Of a stretch of 64,000 nt of DNA, positions 38,101 through 47,563 are shown piece after piece (position 1 is the stretch's first letter; each line of letters opens with the position of its first letter). The stretch comes from Phytoseiulus persimilis. Lineage: Eukaryota > Arthropoda > Arachnida > Mesostigmata > Phytoseiidae. The notes under the pieces are model-generated. The model saw only the letters and a program-made list of their open reading frames with translations. It was not told where the DNA came from and did not search any database. The position numbers and the translations under genes were made by a program. The stretch spans positions 29,286,723 to 29,350,722 of the forward strand of contig CM075103.1 of NCBI GenBank assembly GCA_037576195.1, read 5' to 3'.

Positions 38101-39683
38101 GCCAACAGAGGAACAGAACGAGCAAGTTGTTCAGAGTAGTAAGGACGAAGGATCCTCTCTCGAGGTTCAATCCACAGCGTGGTCAGAACGGATGCGAGAA
38201 GCGCCCATGCGTGACCGTAGTTCCCGCATAAACAATATCGTAGTATGCATGCACGTGCATTGATTGATATTCAGTATGCGGTACCTTAGGTATGTCCCAA
38301 GGTTTCTCTTGCCTCGGAGAGCAGCTCATTGAGGGTAGCGGGCATTCGACGTCGTTCAGAGAACGCTTAGAGATGAGTGACAGAGGCTCGCAGGAAGGGC
38401 ACTTCTCCCACAAAGACACGGGAATGCCATCTGGAGATGGGATGTTTGAATTTTTCATCCTCGTTGCGTGCCTCAAGATGTGTAAGAGAGTCATGACGAC
38501 GCAGCTGACTGGATCGCTGTCGGTAGTCTCGCCCGGCTCCGAGATCTTCCCCAAGTTTTTCTTGAGAGGAGCAAGCCGAAGCTGTATCAACATTTTCGGT
38601 GATCGCGGAGCGGAAATTTATAGTCTTGGAAGTGTTGAGGATAGATGGAAAAGTCTCATCAGTGGGATTGCTCACCGCTCCAAACCATTGCTCCGTTGTT
38701 TTCAATTTTCATGCCGTGGTTGTTTTCGTCTTAATGGCCCTAGATGGGCGAAAATGATGGAGAACGCTTATGTCTAACTCACTGCGTTGCAAATCCCGGT
38801 CATAAGACTCTTTCGTCCATCTCTAAGCACTCCGCGATGAACTCGCAAAGTTTCTAAGCGTACTCCCCAGACTTGGGCTCCGAATTCGCAGTGCGAGAGA
38901 GGATCGCACTTGAACCTTTCTAGGAGTTTCCCTCCTTTGTCTGAGAACGGAACGACATGGACGAAAACGTTTGATGATTGAATAGGAAGAGCGCATTGCG
39001 CTGGGAAAAAGTGTTTTCAATAATTTTCTCCCATCAAGCACAAAAATGACTATGGAGGAGAGAGCGAAAACAGAGAGCCAAACTATATCACATTGCGGTG
39101 GATGATGGCACTAATAGGAGCTCACGACTTATTCGATACTGCACAAACCAGAAGGAGCTGGGCTGTAAAAATTCTCAAGACTATGAATTTCTCTCAGAAT
39201 TTCGGCATCTGCCGAATCATCATAGTTGAGATTGTAATATATTAGTTGGTTCACTAGCATAGGCCAGACTGGACTGGTTTCATGTCAGAGGTGAACACGT
39301 GGGCGCGCCGCGTGTCAATGGTTCTGAACTTCATCGAATAGGCCTCCGATAGCATGTAGTTGGCTCTCATTTTTGATGGAAGCTGAGGCGGGTAAGCAGA
39401 CTTTGACACACGTGAACGAGTTTCGGTCGGAGGTCGTGATTCAGGTCAGGCCGCTTGTGCTACTTTTGGAAAGCTCACTCGACAAAGCTCCACAAATCGA
39501 TATCGAGGACGGTGTTTCCGGAATCGGGACCTCCGATGGCGCAATCAGGACCTTGGTCGATTCGAACCGGGTGTACAAGAACCGGTGGACAGGATCCCGC
39601 TCCGCTATAGCGCCACTGGTAACGGCATCAGAAAGATCAAACGAATATACGCTGCTCCGTGGAATTGCAAGCTTGGTCTAGAC
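35148..39683. other. no supportable gene
   Basis: Contains a box B-like CGTTCGAGTCCCGC near 37939 and a 21-bp hairpin at 37680-37700. The overlapping open frames at 38183-38777 on both strands have no recognisable domain. Confidence 0.5.
37680..37700. repeat. short perfect hairpin
   Basis: CATTCCCGTT and AACGGGAATG are perfect 10-bp inverted copies around a single C. No T-run follows. Function unknown. Confidence 0.6.
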
Positions 39684-39885
39684 CAGTGGTTCTCAAACTC
39701 CACTGACCCATCGACCTCCTAGGCGACTTCGTTGAAGTTTATGGGCTGCCGTCCCCCAAGAGGTCGACCGTCGACCCCTTGAACCACCTACGTGGACGCC
39801 AAGAAGTATGGTCGAATCCACCCCGGCATCACCTCTGTAAACCGAAGATCGGTCATCGACCACTTTGAGAACCACTGGTCTTGGC
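39676..39885. mobile_element. hAT-type MITE, 194 bp
   Basis: The element at 39684-39877 begins with CAGTGGTTCTCAAA and ends with its exact inverse (14 bp), a terminal sequence typical of the hAT superfamily. ATCGACC words follow the left end and precede the right end in inverted orientation. The flanking octamers GTCTAGAC and GTCTTGGC agree at six of eight positions, consistent with a decayed 8-bp target duplication. Its ends differ from the CAGAGGTGGGCAA ends of the autonomous hAT at 45087, so cross-mobilisation is doubtful. Confidence 0.75.
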
Positions 39886-40276
39886 GATCGCGCACATACT
39901 TCGAGGGTAAGGCCGAGCGTTTCCTTCCGATAGACGACGACGCGCGCTCGACTGGTGGGCGTACCGCCGAGAAAAAGACGTGGGAACTGTGGATGGTTCA
40001 ACCCTGCTTGGAAGGAATCACAACATGAATCCCACTTATATCCTCCTCGAAGTGATGTACTCACATGAGTCATTCTTGAGAGATATCTTTTTTCATCACA
40101 AGATACAATCGAGGGGCACACTGCTCTAGAAAGAGGCCGAGCTTTCGCCACCGTTTCTTGGGGCGTTTGTGGCAATCCGAAGCGATGAGGGGATCGAGAC
40201 CTCGCTCTCCGTCTACTCCACCGCAAACGTAGGGGTTCGGAGTCTATGATCACCGAAAGTTGGCTTATTCAGCATG

Positions 40277-40602
40277 TACAGGATGCTCGTCGTAAGTTGG
40301 GAACTTTCTTACTCTCTCTTCTGTCGCTCATAGCTCGATGGAAAGTCATCCGATCCTGGAAGTTTTTTTGGCGTTTGATGGCTGGCAGGATGGCGCGTCT
40401 TTTACTCGTGAATTTTCTTCATGAATCGGTGGAAAATCTCGATTTTCGGAAGGAGAAGTGATTGGATCGACCCAGCAACTCTCAAGCTGGGTAGTTTGGA
40501 CCAATCTAAGAACTTTTTGCTCCTTTTTGCCGGTTTTTCACCGATTTATGAGCAAAAGGGGAGAGAGTAAGAAAGTTCCCGACTTACGATGACCACCCTG
40601 TA
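40277..40602. mobile_element. TA-flanked mariner-like MITE, 322 bp
   Basis: TA dinucleotides at 40277-40278 and 40601-40602 bracket an element whose ends read CAGG(A/G)TG(C/G)TC(G/A)TCGTAAGT inward. The inverted similarity continues for about 65 bp (GGGAACTTTCTTACTCTCTC in both arms). CAGGGTG next to TA is common in mariner-type elements. No coding capacity. The interior shares a module with the foldback at 26145-26571. Confidence 0.75.
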
Positions 40603-43526
40603 TTTCGTTTATAGAGTCAGTCAATTTTCCTGCTGGATCGAATCTCGTGATTTGGACTCCGGGGTCGATTTAGAATTTTCTGTCTGACGGAGTTGCGTTC
40701 CACACCCAGCGCTGGCCGGCAGACGGCTCCCAACACCGGTGGCGCGGGGTCAGAGCACCGAATTCAGCTCGGCGGGACCACTCGGGGTTTTTCCCAACTA
40801 CATAGAAACCACTTTCGAAGCCTGGGCACAGCGGGTGGGCTACTGGGATCTTGACTCGACGGGCGGGCGGAGGTATCCACTCCACCATTCCAACGGGCAT
40901 ATTTCTATCAGTGCACGCGGAGAACACGTGTCGAAAGTATCTCCACCTCGTGGAGATGAGGAGTCAATAACGTGCTGCAGTACTCCGTTCGAGAACATTA
41001 TGGGAACGATAACGATCGGTGAACGCTATCTCGAAACTGTCGCATCGCAACAACTCACCCCTAGATTGCTCTATGACGAACAATTGACTGACAACAGAAG
41101 TTTCCAGAGCACCTCCCGGGAATGACTCCAACCTCTCTTCGGTGAATGGTTCTGCGATGCGGCACCGGCGCTGATGACAAATATCGTGGGGAGGAGGAGT
41201 TCTCGGAAGCCAGTTCCAAAATGGGGAGAAAAAAACGTCAGTTGCAGAGACCGGAACCCTCGCCTACGCCCAGAATTCCCGCTCGCACGTGGGTTCGGAT
41301 CACCAAGGCTACGAAGGTGCAATCTGACTGCGAACCCAACCGCCTGAACTAGGGCTGGCTGCCCCGAACAATCCGAGCACCTTAGTGAGCCACAGATCGT
41401 AGGAAATACAACTCGGAATTTTGATTCCTAGCATCTGGAGGATTCTCAGGAGCAATCTCTGATGGGGCTGCGAGAGCTAAGCTTGGCTCAGCAACCGGAG
41501 CCTCAGACATGTCCCTCAGTCGAGTATGAAATGGCCAACTCTGTTCGAGGGCAGCAAGCAGCAAGGCTTGACGATCGTAGTTGCAATGTCGGCTTTCTCG
41601 TAATCTCACGCTCTCCCCTAATCTCGGACAAATACCGCGACCGAGAATTTTCTCAAAAAAACCTTCAAGCGTCATTTTGACATTTCCTCAGGGTCTCAGC
41701 TCTATAAGCCGGAGCTCTTTCTCCCCATTACTCTCCGTACCCCGAGCTCCGAGAAACACATCGGTTTTGAAAAGCGAGCTCCTCAAAAACCGCTCAACAC
41801 GCCCTCTGAAGCCTTTACGATCTCTCGTCACCGCATTGCCGCCCTTGTCATCTCTAGGCGGCATACGCCCTGTTTATGGCGAACATGCTGCTCGGAAACA
41901 GTGGAACAAGCCCAGTCAAGACTAAGAGCGAGTTCACAGCTGCGTCTCCATTGATCGCGTCGACGCAGAATACTCCCGACGAAGCGTCGTTCATTATGTT
42001 GAGCAGTATCCTTCTGCGTACTCGGTCACATTCCGGACAACGTCTCGGTAATCGGAAGATGGCTCGCCACGAACCACATCCGTTCCAACTGTGGATGTTA
42101 ATAGCGCAAACAAATGGATCGGTTCCGTTTCTCCGCTTGTTTCCGTCGCAGCGATCCCAGAGATACCAACACGGCCAGAACCAGTTGATGGCGTCATCTG
42201 TGACACGTAGTCTTCGTTTCTTCTCCTTAGCATCATCCCCGTCAGCTAGTCGCCGTCCGCGGGCACTAGGGGAAAATTCATTCTGCGGAATGAACCGATC
42301 TCTCGAGGATCCGGAATCTCGCGAGTTAATCATCGCCGAGGAAATCGGCTCTCCTGTCTCCTTGCCTGGGCAACATCGGCTCAGTCATTTCCCCGGTTCA
42401 CATCATGGATCTCCTCTCAAGGAATGACAATTTGTGACTCAAGCATCAACAAATTATAGACACAAGCGGAGAAATTCGCTGGAGGGTTTTTGAGTCATAT
42501 TTCTTGGAAAACACTGGCCGCTTGCCTTCACGGTCAGCCATTTTTCCTGAATGTGATGTGCGGGATGTCAACGATATCGTTGAGGAGGGGAATTCTAAGG
42601 GAGCGTCATTTCCAAGGAAAAACTTCGCCGTCGTGCATCAGCCTCTGATACATAGGTGAGAGGATAACTTGAAGCGCGACTGGAGGCTTCTAAAAGGAGA
42701 TCGCCAAGTGATCCGGACCAGAGGCTCTTCGGAGGAGGTTCGCGGATCCCAGGGAGCTCGTTAGCTCACGCGGTGGACTTTATGGTGTTCTTGACAGATC
42801 ACATGAATCTGGACCCCAATGAACAAGCTGACGGTGACTCGCCTTCCGCTCCTCGTGCGCACGATCGATAGAGACAAAACCGTCACGATGTCCAGTCGAG
42901 GACGTGAACATGGGGGAGTCAACGAGAGAGGCTCGACGTTCTTCCTGAGAGAATTCAGCAGGCTTCACGGCCCCGCTGGGGGCTCTCCACGACGGTTTCA
43001 GGATCGCTCAGCATTGCGGGCTTCCGTTCAGAGCTGAGGTTGGAGCGTGGTCGCAGATTCGACTCCTGGCGCTGATTCTCCAGTTGCGGTCTGCGCCCGT
43101 CCTTTGAAGATGATTTCCATTCTCTCCGGGCGGCTGCTGAAGACTACCCCTTCTGCGCAGGTCGATCTACCTCAATAACCGAAGTGCCGCGCAATGAGCC
43201 AGGCAAAAAAGTGACGGAATCACGGGAGACTACTCCCTCACAGGTTTAAAAACCATGTTGGTTGCGTCATGAAAATCTTGCGATGATAATGATCATCATC
43301 ACATCCTTGCTTTCGGTGATGCGCCCGTTGAAAGCGGGAGCGATCCGCTAAAGACAGCTCGACCAACGGTCCACGCGTCAGATTGTGGACTGAAACCGAG
43401 GGCGTTCTCATCGCGGTCCCCGCTCCTCCGGACCCACGTGGAAGACTTTGCTCCTGGGGGAAGACCTTGTCCGATTCGCGGAGCTTTCTAATCAAGTCCC
43501 GACAAACACGCGATCGCACCGAAGAA
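40603..43526. other. no supportable gene
   Basis: Overlapping open frames on both strands at 41854-42427 (159 and 183 codons) cannot both be real and show no motif. The minus one ends in a hydrophobic stretch (SLLVLTGLVPLF) but has no other support. Confidence 0.45.
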
Positions 43527-43565
43527 GTGCGACACGTGCACCCCTGTAGGGTGCGAGTGTCGCAC
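43527..43565. repeat. 17-bp-arm hairpin
   Basis: GTGCGACACGTGCACCC and GGGTGCGAGTGTCGCAC pair at 15 of 17 positions around the loop CTGTA. The left arm includes CACGTG. Confidence 0.75.
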
Positions 43566-43608
43566 GTGTCGTTGGTATCCGTCGTTCACTAGGCTTCGTC
43601 ATGAGTAG

Positions 43609-43797
43609 AGCTCCGAAGTTCAGGCATTCATCATTCTATACCTCCCATCTATCCTTATAGGGAGATGAATGAATGAGTCTTTGATGGCTGAGTTCATCAG
43701 GTCACATGGCAACAAGGCATGATTCATCGGTCCATCGATTGATTTACCCATTAGACCACGGACTGATGATTAATGAATAATGCCTGAACTTCCAAGC
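43609..43797. mobile_element. small inverted-repeat element
   Basis: GAAGTTCAGGCATT near 43615 is repeated inverted as AATGCCTGAACTTC near 43779-43792, and the words beside them (TCATCATT and AATGAATAA) continue the similarity. AGCTC lies just outside each end and may be the remains of a target duplication. The left half has a diverged relative at 60512-60615. No coding potential. Confidence 0.55.
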
Positions 43798-45078
43798 TCG
43801 AGTCATAACACTCTCAATTCTCGAAGACTAATCTCAGACGAAACAACGGCCCCAAACCGTGTTCGGATCCGAATCGCATCGGGAATTCATGACAGAAATC
43901 TTGAGAAGCAAGCCATTTGTATGCCTCGACTTGAAGAATGCCTGAAGAAGTACCTCAGCATGTTTTAGAAACGTGGGCCATCGATGTGGAGCAGATCGAA
44001 GGGCTGCAGGGCGAGGACCTTGTCTCGATGCCATACGTTGAGTGCCCTGGCTCCCGTCGATGATGGCTGAATCAGGCCGAGTACCCACATGTCGATATTT
44101 CGGTACGTGATCGACTACGTCGAACAAGGGCCCTTCTTGGTTGGAGCCCGCAAGGGTAACGAAACTTGGTACCCGCCAGATTCGCTCAAAGTTGAGTCGA
44201 ATGCGGCGAACGATCATGTGTGTTTCGAATTTCTTCCGAATCGGTGCCCGCCTGAAGCCAACAGATAATAAGTCCCATCACTCCCCTATCGCTTCAACTC
44301 ACGAATCGTCGGCACAATGCTTCAAGCCAGGGTAGCTGGCCTTTCATATTTTCTGCCGAGAGACGAACCGGAAAAATCTACTCCGAGAGGGGGGGGGGGG
44401 TAGTCATCCAGATAACGACCCGAGGGTAACGTCTGAGACCACATCGAACGCTTCTGTAAACAGAGGCTAGCTCTCGTCTTGAGAAAAAACACACTTGAGA
44501 CCGACGAACTCAGAGTCGCAGCGCGAACAGGATCCGCAGAAATTATCGAGTCATCGACTTGGAGTCGAAGCACTTCCTTGACGGATGGAATACTGAAATA
44601 CGTGTATTATATCGAAAGCTACACTCGCTGCACTGGCTCGGCGTCTGAGGACGACGACGACGACGTCGATGCAGCACTCCAATGCATCGACTCATCAGGC
44701 GGAGATGGCGTTTCACTTTCTGTAAATTCCTCGGACGAAACATCAGGAGTCGTCGACCGGATCAATCCCTCGAGAGGATTCTTCTCTTCTCTGAAGTTTA
44801 GCTCCAGCGGCGCTCCCCCCTTCCCCCCTTCCCCCCGCTGTTCTCCATGGGAGTCGTTTCGAGCAGCCTCAACGAAGTCGACGAGCGGCGAGTTCTTGCT
44901 TTTATCGTCGTATAGTTTATCTGTTTGCAACAGTGGTCTCTGTGGGACCGTTCTGCTGCAAGACATTGATACGTCTGCAAGTAAAGACTTGAGAAGGCCT
45001 TGTTCCTGTTAACCAGCAAATTAGCGGAAGTCTCCAACGTTCGGTATCAAGCTGTTGATAGGCCACTGGTGAATGATG
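43798..45078. other. no supportable gene
   Basis: A plus frame (44479-45012) and minus frames overlap without a domain. Contains a 12-bp G run at 44389-44400 and (GAC)n-like codons near 44650. Confidence 0.45.
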
Positions 45079-45086
45079 AGCTAGAG

Positions 45087-45119
45087 CAGAGGTGGGCAAA
45101 GTGCGGCCCGCGGGCCGCA
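45087..45119. repeat. left terminal inverted repeat of the hAT
   Basis: CAGAGGTGGGCAAA then GTGCGGCCCGCGGGCCGCA. The 18 bp TGCGGCCCGCGGGCCGCA are themselves a perfect palindrome, and a second GCGGCCCGCG follows at once. Confidence 0.95.
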
Positions 45120-45457
45120 TGCGGCCCGCGAGTTGACCCCTGCGTTTGAGCAGGGTTTTGCACAACTCAAGCGCTCAAAATCGCCAAATGGCTTCCATGG
45201 AGGCAGAGATTCGGCAAAAAGCCATACTGTGAACACGAACTTGCCTATTTCTATCGCTTCCAGTCTCCTCTCTTGACGTCTCTCCGCCCCACGATTCAGC
45301 ATCTACCACTGTTGCGCCGGCGCCGTCTGGCTCCCGAATCTTCGAGAATGATCTGAGAGGAACGGAAGGAATTTTCTTCCACAGGCAGCTCTCAGTGTTC
45401 TCACAAAATGCTAGGAAAATGAGTTCCCCGAACGAGTTACGGTTCCATGAATACATT

Positions 45458-45463
45458 TTTATT
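45458..45463 (-). terminator. AATAAA overlapping the transposase stop codon
   Basis: On the minus strand the text GAATAATAAAAATG supplies the stop TAA (45464-45462) and an AATAAA overlapping it by two bases. This implies a 3' UTR of only a few tens of bases, ahead of the left inverted repeat. Confidence 0.6.
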
Positions 45464-47351
45464 ATTCATTCGACTCACGAGCGGATCTCTCTCTGACAAT
45501 CCTGTCGATGTCGGGTTTGAAATTTGATGTTGCGATCCGCAGAACGTTCTCAAGGTTGGAATTTGAGATTCTTGACCGTCGTCGAGATTTGTTCTGATTC
45601 ATTATGCTGAAGCTCTGTTCACAGATGTATGTGCTACCGAAAAGTGACATCAGCTTCGTCGCATGGTTACAAATATTGGGGAAAATACGCCGATCCAGGG
45701 ATCGGTAAAATTCTAGCAGAGAGCTCTCCCTATGTATCGTTTTCAAAGTAAGATTATTCTGAAGCGTGATAAGTTCGAGCTGAACCGTCGTAGGGGCGGT
45801 ATGAATATCGATCGCGAACGGATCGGAGAAAAGAAGAAAATCAGCCTCTGACGCACTGAAGTCTGCGAAACGAATCTGAAACTCCTGTAGAAGGTTCTCA
45901 AGATCTCCCTTGAACTGGATGCACATGGCGTCTTTTTCGTCGGATTCAAGGAGCGTCATCTCAGTCCTCGGGAAATGAGCGAGGATCCCGTTCGAAAATT
46001 GAAATATGAACAGTTTCAACGTATCAACAAAGCTCCTCACTTCCAAGAAGAGATCTGATGCAAACTTCTGTTTGCCTTGTAGCTTAATGTTGAGATCATT
46101 CATGTGACCCATGATGTCAGCGAGGAAGGCAACTTCCTGCCAAAACTTCGGCTCTTTGATCTCACTCGCGAAGTTTCCGTGCTGTTCGGCGAAACGGAGA
46201 ATCTCCGCCCTGAGTGCGAAGAAGCGATCCAACATCATCCCGCGGCTGAGCCACCGCACCTCCGTGTGATAGATAATGTCGCCAAATTCGGCGTCAACTT
46301 CGTCCAAGAACGCGCGGAACGATCGGTGAGTCAGGGCTCGCGAACGAATATAATTGACCGTTGAATTCACTTGCGACAATATCTTCTTGCATTTGAAGAC
46401 TTTTCCACAAAGCGCTTCTTGATGGATGATGCAGTGATATTTCAGGAATGGCACGTTGAGATTGTTCTCTAGAAGTGCGAGGGCTCCATTGCGCCTTCCT
46501 GTCATTGATGGAGCTCCATCAGTGCAACACCCACTGATTTTCAGCGGCGGGAGCTTGAAGTGCTCGATGACTCTGAGAACCTCATCACAGATATCTTTCC
46601 CGGTCGTGGTTCCCATGATCGAACACATCGCCGCCAACTCCTCAAAGATCTCCATATTCGAATTGATCGCACGAACAAAAATGAGGAGTTGAGCAGTATC
46701 GCTCAGGTCTGTGCTCTCATCCATCGCGAGCGACCACCATTCGATGTGATCCACACGCTGGCTGAGCTGCTCCGTGATGTTCGTCGCGATGTCACCGATT
46801 CTCCTAGTAATGGTTCTCCTCGAAAGGCTCAAGTCGGTGAACTTTTCGGAAGATTCGGGGCACACTTGGTTCGCGGCGATCATAAGACACTTCTTGATGA
46901 AATCGCCCTCCGTGAAAGGGCGGCCAGCAGATGCGACTTCTTGAGCAATCAGGTAGCTCGCTCTGATCGATGCTTCGTCAGAAACGACTTCTGACGGGAC
47001 TCTCTGTCGCTCCTGTAGAGCAGTCTTCAGTGTCTCAATTCTGCTGAATCTCTCCCACCCTGAGAAGATCTCCTCACCTTGGTGGGTGGATTCGTAGTGC
47101 CGCCGCAGATTGTATTCCTTGAAGACGGACAGGGTTTTCTCACAGATCAAACACGTTGGTTTTCCTCCCAACTCTACGAAGAAAAACTTCTCTGTCCATT
47201 CGGGCTGGAACCTCCGATTTTCGTCACCGATTGTTCGCTTCGATGCCATTCTCAACACAGCTATTCGACGAGTGAATCTAGTGTTCACTTTTCGTTCGTC
47301 ACATCGACGTGTTGTGATATTTCTGGAGCTCAGATTTCTCATTCTCGCCAA
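45462..47351 (-). CDS. hAT transposase (Charlie/GTF2IRD2-like type)
   Basis: This is a 629-residue open frame with no interruption. It should cut and paste the surrounding element: a nuclear DNA-binding enzyme using an RNase H-like fold. A BED-type zinc finger lies at residues 67-90 (C67-x2-C70 and H85-x4-H90). The catalytic Asp candidates are D211 in AMDESTD and D278 in CCTDGAPS. The insertion-domain CxxH is C307-H310, RW is at 366-367, and the C-terminal hAT dimerisation block starts at ICEQSFS with E578 as the third catalytic residue. The first 34 residues are Arg-rich and M35 (MASKRT, codon 47247-47249) is a plausible true start. The best-known relatives are the transposase-like parts of GTF2IRD2 and similar arthropod predictions. 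All expected catalytic residues are present, so activity is possible but unproven. Confidence 0.93.
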   Translation of the reverse strand: MARMRNLSSRNITTRRCDERKVNTRFTRRIAVLRMASKRTIGDENRRFQPEWTEKFFFVELGGKPTCLICEKTLSVFKEYNLRRHYESTHQGEEIFSGWERFSRIETLKTALQERQRVPSEVVSDEASIRASYLIAQEVASAGRPFTEGDFIKKCLMIAANQVCPESSEKFTDLSLSRRTITRRIGDIATNITEQLSQRVDHIEWWSLAMDESTDLSDTAQLLIFVRAINSNMEIFEELAAMCSIMGTTTGKDICDEVLRVIEHFKLPPLKISGCCTDGAPSMTGRRNGALALLENNLNVPFLKYHCIIHQEALCGKVFKCKKILSQVNSTVNYIRSRALTHRSFRAFLDEVDAEFGDIIYHTEVRWLSRGMMLDRFFALRAEILRFAEQHGNFASEIKEPKFWQEVAFLADIMGHMNDLNIKLQGKQKFASDLFLEVRSFVDTLKLFIFQFSNGILAHFPRTEMTLLESDEKDAMCIQFKGDLENLLQEFQIRFADFSASEADFLLFSDPFAIDIHTAPTTVQLELITLQNNLTLKTIHRESSLLEFYRSLDRRIFPNICNHATKLMSLFGSTYICEQSFSIMNQNKSRRRSRISNSNLENVLRIATSNFKPDIDRIVRERSARESNE

Positions 47352-47518
47352 GAAAACAATGCCGGAGTTCGAAACCCGATCTTTGTCGGTTGTTGCTCTC
47401 TGGAGTCACGTCATAAGGCCCACGAATACAAGAAGCTCGCTGAGATACGTTCTCTGAAGCGGCCCGTAAGTTTGAACCGCCGCGATGTTCCTCTGCACTG
47501 CGGCTTGCGAAGCAGATT

Positions 47519-47555
47519 TTGCGGCCCGCGGGCCGCACCAAGTTGCCCACCCCTG
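47519..47555. repeat. right terminal inverted repeat of the hAT
   Basis: Read inward from 47555: CAGGGGTGGGCAACTTG then GTGCGGCCCGCGGGCCGCA, the inverse of the left end except for A/G at position 4 and the short spacer before the GC-rich block. Confidence 0.95.
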
Positions 47556-47563
47556 AGCTAGAG

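Larger units (their letters stand above)
45079..47563 (-). mobile_element. complete autonomous hAT transposon
   Basis: The element at 45087-47555 (2469 bp) is bracketed by the perfect 8-bp duplication AGCTAGAG (45079-45086 and 47556-47563), the size diagnostic of hAT elements. The ends read inward as CAG(A/G)GGTGGGCAA, then GTGCGGCCCGCGGGCCGCA on both sides, with a 4-bp length difference between the blocks. It holds one uninterrupted transposase gene spanning three quarters of its length. Perfect target repeats, intact ends and an open gene point to a recent insertion. Confidence 0.95.

Noticed and set aside
38183-38777. Open frames on both strands, including a 161-codon plus frame
   Set aside because: No motif, and the antisense frames are equally open, so there is no basis to choose one.
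41854-42427. Minus frame of 159 codons with Cys-rich and hydrophobic parts, and a plus frame of 183 codons
   Set aside because: They overlap antisense and neither shows a family motif. I could not decide that either is real.
42741-43070. Box A-like TTAGCTCACGCGG and a distant box B-like GATTCGACTCC
   Set aside because: The two are about 300 bp apart, far beyond any tRNA or SINE promoter spacing.
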